NCBI GenBank assembly: GCA_024636575.1 | Contig: JAGXGU010000072.1 | Location: 1 to 6,859 of the forward strand | Length of the DNA: 6,859 nt | Direction of reading: 5' to 3' | Origin: Altererythrobacter sp. | GTDB lineage: Bacteria; Pseudomonadota; Alphaproteobacteria; Sphingomonadales; Sphingomonadaceae | Shown here: positions 1-5,530 of the stretch, piece after piece | Layout of the letters: each line of letters begins with the position of its first letter | Numbering within the stretch: the first letter of the stretch is position 1 | Translations under genes and position numbers: made by a program | Notes under the pieces: model-generated | Seen by the model: only the letters and a program-made list of their open reading frames with translations | Database searches by the model: none | Told to the model about the DNA's origin: nothing

Positions 1-500
1 ATGGTCGTGGACAGGGTGGCCGCACCAATGGTCCACACCGCTGCGGTGCGAATGCCTGCCATGATATAGGGCGCGGCGAGCGGGGCTTCCACCAACCGCA
101 ATTTCTGCCATTTGGTCATGCCGACGCCGTCCGCCGCTTCCAGCACGCCGCCCGCCATCTGCTCGCGTGCGGTCACTGTATTGCGCAGGATCGGCAGCAG
201 TGCATACAGCGCCAGTGCCAGCAGCGCGGGCAGGAAACCAAGCGTCGGCAGCCCTTGGCCGAAGACTGCGCGCAGGCTCAGCAGGATCGGGAAAAACAGT
301 GCCAGCAAAGCCAGCGCCGGAATTGTCTGGACCAGACTGGCGAGGCCCAGGGCAATCTTCGAAACCGGCGGTGACCGGCTGGCCCACACCGCCACCGGCA
401 GGGCAACCACGATACCCAGCGCAAGCGCTGCCGCGGCGAGCAGGACATGCGCGGATAATTTGTCGCCCAACCCGGCCAGAATGGTCAGGATTTCGTTCAT
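1..500 (-). CDS. Osmoprotectant-type ABC transporter permease, OpuCB/YehW-like (C-terminus cut off by window edge)
   Basis: Inner-membrane subunit of an importer of the glycine betaine/carnitine/choline class. Reading the minus strand from the ATG at 500 gives 166 residues with no stop before the edge. The protein opens MNEILTILAGLG. Hydrophobic segments lie at about residues 16-40, 48-76 and 85-105. The family hallmark VQTIPALALLAL is at about 57-68, followed by LLPILRNT near 101-108. The cytoplasmic EAA coupling loop, with GMTKWQKLRLVEAPL, is at about 126-140, and AGIRTAAVWTIGAATL follows near 148-163. The start is fixed by the upstream ATPase: its TGA and this ATG share four bases (ATGA, 497-500), so translation is probably coupled. 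A fused or separate substrate-binding protein is expected beyond the left edge, so whether this is a plain permease or a permease-binding-protein fusion cannot be seen. Family is secure; substrate is unknown. Confidence 0.9.
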   Translation of the reverse strand, partial: MNEILTILAGLGDKLSAHVLLAAAALALGIVVALPVAVWASRSPPVSKIALGLASLVQTIPALALLALFFPILLSLRAVFGQGLPTLGFLPALLALALYALLPILRNTVTAREQMAGGVLEAADGVGMTKWQKLRLVEAPLAAPYIMAGIRTAAVWTIGAATLSTT

Positions 501-1285
501 TCCGCCGCACCCAGCTGAGCGAGCGCACGGGCCTGTTCACGCGGTACAGCGACCAGCGCCTGGGCGATTTCTCCGCCCGCGCCAACCAGCAAGGATTGCG
601 GTGTTTCATCTGCCACGATCTGGCCCCCATCCATGACCAGCACCCGGTCCGCGAGCAGCAGCGCCTCGGTCATATCATGTGTGACGATGATGGTGGTCAG
701 CCCCAATTGATCATGCAGCGCGCGCACCCGTTTGCCCAGCCCGTCCCGCGTCACCGGATCCAGCGCGCCGAAGGGTTCGTCCATCAGCAACAGATGCGGA
801 TTGCCTGCCAGCGCACGCGCCACACCAATCCGCTGGCGCTGTCCGCCAGACAGTTCGTGCGGCATTCGCTGTGCGTATACCGGCTCCAGCTCGACCAGTG
901 CAAGCAGCTCCGCAATGCGTGCAGCGCTCGCTTTCTCGCCAACCAGGCGCGGCCCAATAGCGATGTTTTCAGCCACGGTCATGTGCGGGAACAGGCCAAC
1001 GCCCTGGAAGACATAGCCCATTCGCCGGCGCAGTGCAGCAGGCGGCGCGTCACGCACATCTGCGCCCTCAAACAAAACGCGCCCGCCATCGGGATCGCCC
1101 AGCCGGTTGATCATTTTAAGCAGGGTCGACTTGCCCGAACCCGATGCACCCACCAATGCGACAAGGCTGCCTGCAGCGATGGCGCAGTCGGTTGGACCAA
1201 CCGCAATCACATCGGCGAATTTTCTGGAGACATTTTCAAACTGCAGCAGCGGGCCGGGGGCATTCGGGGTGGCGGCTTGGTTCAT
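497..1285 (-). CDS. Osmoprotectant-type ABC transporter ATP-binding protein, OpuCA/YehX-like, without CBS domains
   Basis: Cytoplasmic ATPase that drives the importer whose permease follows it. From the ATG at 1285 it has 262 residues. Walker A GASGSGKST is at 46-54, the Q-loop glutamine at 94 in YVFQGVGLFPHMT, the signature LSGGQ at 145-149, Walker B LLLMDE at 165-170, the D-loop ALDP at 174-177 and the switch histidine at 203 (VTHD). The VGLFPHMTVAEN stretch is typical of the OpuCA/OsmV/YehX branch. OpuCA of Gram-positives is about 380 residues because of C-terminal CBS domains; this protein ends soon after the ATPase core, so CBS-type ionic-strength or nucleotide sensing is absent. An in-frame TTG at 1306 would add seven residues (MAIEQTT). 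I prefer the ATG, although neither start has a clear Shine-Dalgarno sequence. Ergothioneine (EgtU-like) or another quaternary amine is as possible as glycine betaine. Confidence 0.93.
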   Translation of the reverse strand: MNQAATPNAPGPLLQFENVSRKFADVIAVGPTDCAIAAGSLVALVGASGSGKSTLLKMINRLGDPDGGRVLFEGADVRDAPPAALRRRMGYVFQGVGLFPHMTVAENIAIGPRLVGEKASAARIAELLALVELEPVYAQRMPHELSGGQRQRIGVARALAGNPHLLLMDEPFGALDPVTRDGLGKRVRALHDQLGLTTIIVTHDMTEALLLADRVLVMDGGQIVADETPQSLLVGAGGEIAQALVAVPREQARALAQLGAAE

Positions 1286-1337
1286 CGTAGTCTGCTCTAT
1301 GGCCAACGAATGGATAGGTCAAAGGCGTAAGAATCAG

Positions 1338-1365
1338 CCTATAAGGCCCTAAGCGGGATTGTCAG
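1338..1365 (-). promoter_or_regulatory. Weak candidate sigma70-type promoter for the ABC importer genes
   Basis: On the minus strand, CTGACA (1365-1360) is followed after 16 bases by TATAGG (1343-1338), about 50 bases upstream of the ATPase start at 1285. CTGACA matches five of six bases of the -35 consensus; TATAGG is a poorer -10. Position and orientation fit, but single matches like this arise by chance, so treat it only as a candidate. Confidence 0.25.
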
Positions 1366-1404
1366 CCGGGCCGGAACAAAATCGGGCAAACAAACTTGGC
1401 CGCA

Positions 1405-1439
1405 GGGGTGCCGGTTCATGAACTTTGCTCTTTCACCCC
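1405..1439. repeat. Nested inverted repeats in the divergent intergenic region
   Basis: GGGGTG at 1405-1410 is mirrored by CACCCC at 1434-1439. Between them lies the perfect 10-bp palindrome GTTCATGAAC (1414-1423). A separate 8-bp palindrome, CGCTAGCG, is at 1471-1478 directly after a run of seven T (1464-1470). This gene-free stretch lies between the ABC ATPase (minus) and the acyltransferase (plus), so an operator is possible. No known regulator site is recognised. Confidence 0.3.
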
Positions 1440-1511
1440 GTTACTGCCTATGGGAACGCGGTATTTTTTTCGCTAGCGTCAACTTCAATGATCCGGCAAT
1501 TGCAGCAGGGC

Positions 1512-1545
1512 GATGATTGCAGTGGGACGATGATCGCAGTGGGAC
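1512..1545 (+). repeat. Two tandem copies of a 17-bp unit just upstream of the acyltransferase start
   Basis: GATGATTGCAGTGGGAC (1512-1528) is followed with no gap by GATGATCGCAGTGGGAC (1529-1545), differing at one base. A run of six G (1546-1551) follows, then the chosen ATG at 1560. The unit length is not a multiple of three, which suggests the block is leader rather than coding sequence. It may be a recent duplication or a pair of binding sites. The second copy also contains an in-frame ATG at 1530. Confidence 0.85.
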
Positions 1546-1559
1546 GGGGGGTAGATATC

Positions 1560-2198
1560 ATGGGCAGTACCCCTGGGGCGCGCGGCAACCGCAAGGCGAG
1601 CCTGCTATCGCGGATGGTCCGCCGGATCATCCTGTGGTTCTATCACTGGAAGGGATGGAAACTGGAAGGCCATCTGCCTGACCTGCCCAAATTCGTGATC
1701 GCCGGTGCGCCACATACCTCCAACTGGGATTTCGTTTTTTTCGTGGGCGCGACGGCTGAAGAAGGCGTCCAGCCCAATTTCATGGGCAAGAACTCGCTGT
1801 TCAAATGGCCTTTGACCAAATTCATGCTGGATATGGGCGGCATCCCGGTCGACCGGTCCAGAAGCGCCAATTACGTGGGTCAAATCGCCGCAGAATTCGC
1901 CGCGCGGGACGAATTGGCGCTGGTGATCGCGGCGGAAGGGACCCGGTCTTCCAAGGGCGAATGGCGATCGGGCTTCTATCATATTGCGATGGCCGCTGGC
2001 GTCCCGATCGTGCCGGCCTGGGTGTGCAATGACCGGATGGTGTTGGGATTTGGCCCGCCGATCATGCCCACTGGCGATTATGCAGCCGATCTTGCCAAAA
2101 TCGCTGCCTATATGCGATCCAAACTGCCCGAATATGAACGTTTCAAGATTCTGGAAGCGCAGGCGCAACGACTTACTGGAGAGACACCCGACCAATGA
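1560..2198 (+). CDS. PlsC-like lysophospholipid / 1-acylglycerol-phosphate acyltransferase family protein
   Basis: Probably transfers an acyl chain to a lysophospholipid or related acceptor at the inner face of the membrane. The four acyltransferase motifs are all present in the 212 residues: HTSNWD (HX4D, catalytic H52 and D57), GKNSL at 76-80, EGTR at 126-129 and VPIVPAWV at 148-155. The N-terminus has a basic, aromatic stretch (RRIILWFYHWKGW, about 21-33) that could sit on the membrane; there is no clear transmembrane helix. The start is the ATG at 1560, eight bases after a G-rich run. The frame stays open upstream with an ATG at 1530 and a TTG at 1425, but the extra residues look unrelated to the family and would run through the tandem repeat. 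Its TGA overlaps the next ATG (ATGA, 2195-2198). The exact acceptor lipid cannot be told from sequence; an essential PlsC role is not implied. Confidence 0.88.
   Translation: MGSTPGARGNRKASLLSRMVRRIILWFYHWKGWKLEGHLPDLPKFVIAGAPHTSNWDFVFFVGATAEEGVQPNFMGKNSLFKWPLTKFMLDMGGIPVDRSRSANYVGQIAAEFAARDELALVIAAEGTRSSKGEWRSGFYHIAMAAGVPIVPAWVCNDRMVLGFGPPIMPTGDYAADLAKIAAYMRSKLPEYERFKILEAQAQRLTGETPDQ
2178..2183 (+). promoter_or_regulatory. Ribosome binding site for the DUF1295 gene, inside the acyltransferase 3' end
   Basis: GGAGAG lies 11 bases before the ATG at 2195 and supports that start. With the ATGA stop/start overlap it indicates coupled translation of the two genes. Confidence 0.6.
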
Positions 2199-2992
2199 TT
2201 GATGCCTTGCTTCTCAACGCGGCCATCCTGCTGGTGCTGGTCCTGATCCTGTGGGCGATATCGGTGCGCATCAACGATGTGTCCTTCATCGATGCATTCT
2301 GGGGCGCGGGCATGGGGGTGATGGCAATCGCCAGTTTTGCGCAAGTGCCGGACCCAGGCAATCTGGCTCTGCTGCTGCTGATCATGACCACCGCCTGGGG
2401 ATTCCGGCTCGGCTTCCATCTGTACCTGCGCTGGCGGCAGGATGGGGAGGATGCGCGCTATGAACGGATGCTGCGTAAGGACCGGGAACAGGGCCGCTTC
2501 GCAATTGCCGCCCTGTCCAAGGTGTTCCTGGGCCAGGCAGTGCTGTTGTTCATTACCTGCTTGCCGGCCCAATTGGGCATTCTTGGCAGCGCAAAGGGCG
2601 CACCCGTCACGGGCCTCGCGTGGCTGGGGCTGGGCGTCTTTCTGGTCGGCATTTTCTTCGAATGGGTCGGTGACTGGCAGCTCAAGCAGTTCAAGGCCGA
2701 TCCGGCGAACAAGGGCGAAGTCATGGACCGCGGGTTGTGGCGCTATACCCGCCACCCCAATTATTTCGGCGACGCCTGCGCCTGGTGGGGCATCTGGCTG
2801 GCGGCGGCATCGCTTGGCTGGGAAGTGGCAGCGTGGAGCGTGATCGGGCCAATTTTCCTGACATTCACCCTCACCAAATGGTCTGGCGCACCCTTGCTGG
2901 AAGGCGGCATGAAGAAACGCCGTCCGCAATATACCGCCTATATCGAGCGGACTTCCGGCTTTATCCCCATGCCGCCCCGAAAAAACCGGTGA
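2195..2992 (+). CDS. DUF1295 family integral membrane protein (steroid 5-alpha-reductase / isoprenylcysteine methyltransferase-like fold)
   Basis: A 265-residue multi-span inner-membrane protein. Hydrophobic segments lie at about 4-23, 33-50, 57-76, 105-127, 138-158, 194-208 and 212-228. Family marks seen directly: FIDAFWG at 31-37, FRLGFHLYLRW at 70-80, EDARYE at 85-90, the conserved GLWRYTRHPNYFGD at 180-193, and the closing RRPQYTAYIERTSGFIPMPP at 242-261. The RHPNYFGD region corresponds to the cofactor-binding part of related reductases and methyltransferases, so a NADPH- or SAM-dependent lipid reaction is plausible, but no substrate is established for most DUF1295 proteins. Its ATG overlaps the acyltransferase stop, making a two-gene unit likely to act on membrane lipid. 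Length is usual for the family and no key motif is missing. It converges on the nucleotidase gene 43 bases away. Confidence 0.92.
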   Translation: MIDALLLNAAILLVLVLILWAISVRINDVSFIDAFWGAGMGVMAIASFAQVPDPGNLALLLLIMTTAWGFRLGFHLYLRWRQDGEDARYERMLRKDREQGRFAIAALSKVFLGQAVLLFITCLPAQLGILGSAKGAPVTGLAWLGLGVFLVGIFFEWVGDWQLKQFKADPANKGEVMDRGLWRYTRHPNYFGDACAWWGIWLAAASLGWEVAAWSVIGPIFLTFTLTKWSGAPLLEGGMKKRRPQYTAYIERTSGFIPMPPRKNR

Positions 2993-3028
2993 AGGCGGCG
3001 AGATCGCGGCGGGCGGAGCTGGCCGCCT
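2993..3028. terminator. Possible hairpin between convergent genes
   Basis: The only 43 bases between the DUF1295 stop (2992) and the nucleotidase stop (3036) contain AGGCGGC (2993-2999), mirrored by GCCGCCT (3022-3028). A shorter competing stem, GGCGG/CCGCC, lies at 3012-3016 and 3023-3027. There is no T-run on either side, so a classical intrinsic terminator is not shown; the position between convergent genes is the main argument. Confidence 0.25.
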
Positions 3029-3035
3029 GACGCGA

Positions 3036-4781
3036 TTATTTGATTTCGGTAATTCGCCCGACGGGCGGCAATTGGCGCACTGGCACGGCCCGCAGATATT
3101 CCTCCATCGCATCCAGATCGACCGGTCCGGCGACGCTGTCGGTGCCTTCCTGGAACATCGTAAAGCTGTCCCCGCCTGCGGCCAGAAAGCTGTTCATGGT
3201 GACGCGGTATGTCGCGGCGGGATCGATCGGCTGGCCGTCCAGCGTGACTGATGTCACCCGGCTGCCGGAAGGGCGGCGCAGATCGTAGGCCATTGCCAGG
3301 CCTTCGGAGACGGAAAAGGTCTGCATGAACCCCTCACCGTCGAATTGCTGTTCCAACAGTGCAAGCAGCTGGGCGCCGGTATAGCTGCGCGTGATCAGCA
3401 AATTGCCGAATGGCTGGATTGCATAAATATCGCCGTAGCTGACGTTTTTGCCATCGTCCGGGTCGAGGCTGACCCTGATCCCCGAATTGTTCATCAACGC
3501 AATCTGCGCGCCCGCACCGCGCGTTCCCGCAAGCTGTGCATCGGCGATCAGATTGCCCAATCGGCTTTCCTCGGTCGCCGGTCCAGCCTTGGGCGCCGGC
3601 CCGCTGACAACGCCCACTTTCCGGTTCGCCGCCGCCTGCGATGCATCGACATAGCGCGCCACATAAGCCGCAACCTCAGTGTCGGCGGCGAATTTTTCGA
3701 AGGCGGGATTGGCAGGCAAAGCGGTGCCGTCTGCGCCGCGTACTTCGCTTTGCACAATAATGTTGTTTGCACTCGCCGCGATCACGTCTCCCAGTACCGG
3801 ATCGACGGTCAGTGCGATGTCGGTCAGCATAGATCCGCCATATCCGGCGCTGGTGACCAGGAATTTACGGGCGGGATCGATGGCTGAATAATCGCACACA
3901 TAGGGCCGGTGCGTATGGCCGGAAATCACCACATCGACGCGCGGATCGACCCGCGCCAGAATGCCCAGCAATGCGCCGGCAACCCCGCCGCAGCTTTTAT
4001 CATTGAAGCCAACTTCGGTGTACAGCCCTTGATGGATCGACACCACGATCACATCCACGCCCTGAGCCACTAGTTCGGGCACCAGTTTGTTGATCGTATC
4101 CGCTTCGTCGGCAAAGGTCAGCCCGGCTACGCCCGACGGGGTCACCAATGTGGGGGTATCAACCGTGGTCAGTCCAATCACCCCGACGGCAATTTCACCC
4201 GCCCCGCTGCCGAACCGCTGGATGCCATAGGGCGCAAACAGGGTGCTGCCGTCCGCAGTAATGACATTGGCGGCGAGAAAGTTGAATTGTGCACCGGGGT
4301 ATGGATTTTCCACCTGGCAGGGTTCGCGCAGGGTGAATTTGGCGCAGCCGCCCTGCTGCAGGCGCAGTAATTCCTGCCAGCCCCGGTCGAATTCATGGTT
4401 GCCGACCGCGTTGAAGCCGAGGCCGATGCGGTTCATCACGCCAATCGACGGCTCGTCTAGGAAGATGGAGGAAGCCAGCGGACTGGCCCCGATCAGATCG
4501 CCCGCCGACACGACCATGTTATATTCGTCCTGCGCCCGGTATTTCGCCACGGCGCTGGCCAGATACGCGGCGCCGGCGGCGGGCACTTCCTGTACATTGC
4601 CGGCATCATCGATCGGCTGAATCGGCCGCCGGAGCGGCTCCAGATTGCCGTGAAAATCATTCAGCCCGATAATCCGCAAGGTCACCGGATCAGCGACGCG
4701 GGCAGGGCCGGGTTCGGGGAGTGTCGCACAGGCTGACAGGGTAAGCGCGGCAAGGGCCGGGGCAAGAAGTCGGGTGATCAT
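3036..4781 (-). CDS. Lipoprotein 5'-nucleotidase / metallophosphoesterase, UshA-CD73 family
   Basis: Extracytoplasmic hydrolase expected to remove phosphate from nucleotides or related phosphoesters for scavenging. The 581 residues begin with a lipoprotein signal, MITRLLAPALAALTLSAC, with lipobox LSAC and the modified cysteine at 18. The next residue is Ala, not Asp, which favours the outer membrane. The N-terminal metallophosphatase domain shows LNDFHGN (D42, H44), SAGD (D95), GNHEFD at 127-132 with the H129/D132 pair, SIHQG (H250) and GHTH (H289, H291). The C-terminal nucleotidase domain shows ESRLGNLIADA near 405, MNNSGIR near 430-436, QPFGN at 456-460 and AAGGDSF at 534-540. Cysteine pairs C146/C155 and C264/C296 could form disulfides, which fits export. 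It is a single gene, divergent from the isomerase gene and convergent with DUF1295. UDP-sugar hydrolase or 2',3'-cyclic nucleotidase activity is also possible. Confidence 0.93.
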   Translation of the reverse strand: MITRLLAPALAALTLSACATLPEPGPARVADPVTLRIIGLNDFHGNLEPLRRPIQPIDDAGNVQEVPAAGAAYLASAVAKYRAQDEYNMVVSAGDLIGASPLASSIFLDEPSIGVMNRIGLGFNAVGNHEFDRGWQELLRLQQGGCAKFTLREPCQVENPYPGAQFNFLAANVITADGSTLFAPYGIQRFGSGAGEIAVGVIGLTTVDTPTLVTPSGVAGLTFADEADTINKLVPELVAQGVDVIVVSIHQGLYTEVGFNDKSCGGVAGALLGILARVDPRVDVVISGHTHRPYVCDYSAIDPARKFLVTSAGYGGSMLTDIALTVDPVLGDVIAASANNIIVQSEVRGADGTALPANPAFEKFAADTEVAAYVARYVDASQAAANRKVGVVSGPAPKAGPATEESRLGNLIADAQLAGTRGAGAQIALMNNSGIRVSLDPDDGKNVSYGDIYAIQPFGNLLITRSYTGAQLLALLEQQFDGEGFMQTFSVSEGLAMAYDLRRPSGSRVTSVTLDGQPIDPAATYRVTMNSFLAAGGDSFTMFQEGTDSVAGPVDLDAMEEYLRAVPVRQLPPVGRITEIK

Positions 4782-4784
4782 GCG

Positions 4785-4800
4785 GGCAGCATTAGCTGCC
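4785..4800. repeat. Perfect 6-bp inverted repeat touching the nucleotidase leader
   Basis: GGCAGC-ATTA-GCTGCC ends three bases before the nucleotidase start codon (4781, minus strand). It fills the place where a Shine-Dalgarno sequence would be, and no purine-rich one is seen there. It could fold as an RNA hairpin at the start site or be a protein-binding site in the 134-bp divergent spacer. A second small palindrome, TTTTGC-C-GCAAAA, is at 4855-4867. No clear sigma70 promoter is recognised in either direction. Confidence 0.55.
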
Positions 4801-4897
4801 TATGGTGACACTGCAAAGGCAGATCGGGGAATGGCAGACCGGATGCCGCGTTTCTTTTGCCGCAAAAACCGCTAGGCCAAGCGCAGCAAACCCGCCT

Positions 4898-4906
4898 GGG
4901 GAGGGG
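4898..4906 (+). promoter_or_regulatory. Ribosome binding site that sets the isomerase-family start
   Basis: GGGGAGGGG includes GGAGG at 4900-4904, 11 bases before the ATG at 4916. This supports that ATG over an in-frame TTG/ATG-type start further upstream near 4802, which would add 38 residues with no resemblance to the family. Confidence 0.65.
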
Positions 4907-4915
4907 CCATACGCC

Positions 4916-5521
4916 ATGCAGAAATCCGCTGAATTCCTGTTCGATTTCGTCAGCCCCAATGTCTATCTGGCCTATTATCCGCTGAAACAGCTGGCCGCGC
5001 GGCACGGGGCAGGGATCATCATCACGCCGGTGTTCCTGGGCGGGATGCATCGGTTGACCGGCAATGCGCCGCCATTTCTCCGCGACGCCGGGGTCAAGGG
5101 CAAGAATGCCTATGCGATGCTGGAAATGGACCGGTTCATTGCCCGGCACGGCTTCGACAAATTCGCCATGAACCCCCATTTCCCGTTCAATTCAATCCAG
5201 CTCCAGCGCCTGCTGATGGCCGCGAAGGAGGATCGGCGGGAAGTGGAATTCATCGATTTCCTGCTGCCCCATGTCTGGGAACGGGGCGCCAATATGACCG
5301 ACCCGGAAGTGGTAATGGCGCTGCTGGACCAATCGCCCTTTGACAGTGCCGAAATGGCGGCGCGCATCCAGTCCCCCGATCTGAAGCAGCAATTGGTGGA
5401 CAATACCGCCTGCGCGGTGGATCGCGGCGCGTTCGGCCTGCCGACCTTTTTCGTGGGCGGGGAAATGTTTTTCGGCAAGGAGCGCCTGGCGCAGGTCGGG
5501 CGCGCGCTGGCGGCGGCCTGA
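4916..5521 (+). CDS. 2-hydroxychromene-2-carboxylate isomerase family protein (DsbA-fold, kappa-GST-like)
   Basis: Cytoplasmic thioredoxin-fold protein of 201 residues. Named members isomerise 2-hydroxychromene-2-carboxylate using glutathione in naphthalene breakdown. Seen in sequence: the N-terminal FLFDFVSPNVYLAYYPL (7-23), whose S13 matches the position of the glutathione-activating serine; FLRDAGVKGKNAY (54-66); NPHFPFNS (86-93) followed by an all-helical insert; and GAFGLPTFFVGGEMFFGKERL (171-191), containing the cis-proline turn (P176) and the FFGxxRL tail motif. No CXXC is present, so it is not a disulfide oxidase. The first codon is set by a strong GGAGG. No aromatic-ring dioxygenase or other catabolic gene is nearby, so the naphthalene role is unlikely to be its job here; a general glutathione-dependent isomerase or transferase is more cautious. 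It ends nine bases from the convergent flavoprotein gene. Confidence 0.88.
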   Translation: MQKSAEFLFDFVSPNVYLAYYPLKQLAARHGAGIIITPVFLGGMHRLTGNAPPFLRDAGVKGKNAYAMLEMDRFIARHGFDKFAMNPHFPFNSIQLQRLLMAAKEDRREVEFIDFLLPHVWERGANMTDPEVVMALLDQSPFDSAEMAARIQSPDLKQQLVDNTACAVDRGAFGLPTFFVGGEMFFGKERLAQVGRALAAA

Positions 5522-5530
5522 TCCGTCCGT

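Noticed and set aside
167..1330. Long plus-strand open frame (387 codons) across the ABC genes
   Set aside because: It lies opposite two clearly homologous minus-strand genes, has low-complexity arginine- and alanine-rich translation and no recognisable domain; a shadow of GC-rich codon use.
1425..1559. N-terminal extension of the acyltransferase from a TTG at 1425
   Set aside because: The 45 extra residues show no family resemblance, cross the tandem repeat, and a better start with a G-rich run eight bases upstream exists at 1560.
1605..2195. 196-codon minus-strand open frame opposite the acyltransferase
   Set aside because: The opposite strand carries all four acyltransferase motifs; this frame shows no domain, no start signal and unusual composition.
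2108..3112. Long minus-strand open frame (334 codons) opposite the DUF1295 gene
   Set aside because: It runs antisense to a well-supported gene and past both of its ends, and its glutamine-, proline- and histidine-rich translation resembles no family.
3345..3887. 180-codon plus-strand open frame inside the nucleotidase gene
   Set aside because: It is antisense to conserved C-terminal nucleotidase sequence and has no recognisable motif.
4778..5179. 133-codon minus-strand open frame covering the nucleotidase-isomerase spacer
   Set aside because: It overlaps the isomerase-family gene in antisense, ends at the nucleotidase start and has no recognisable domain.
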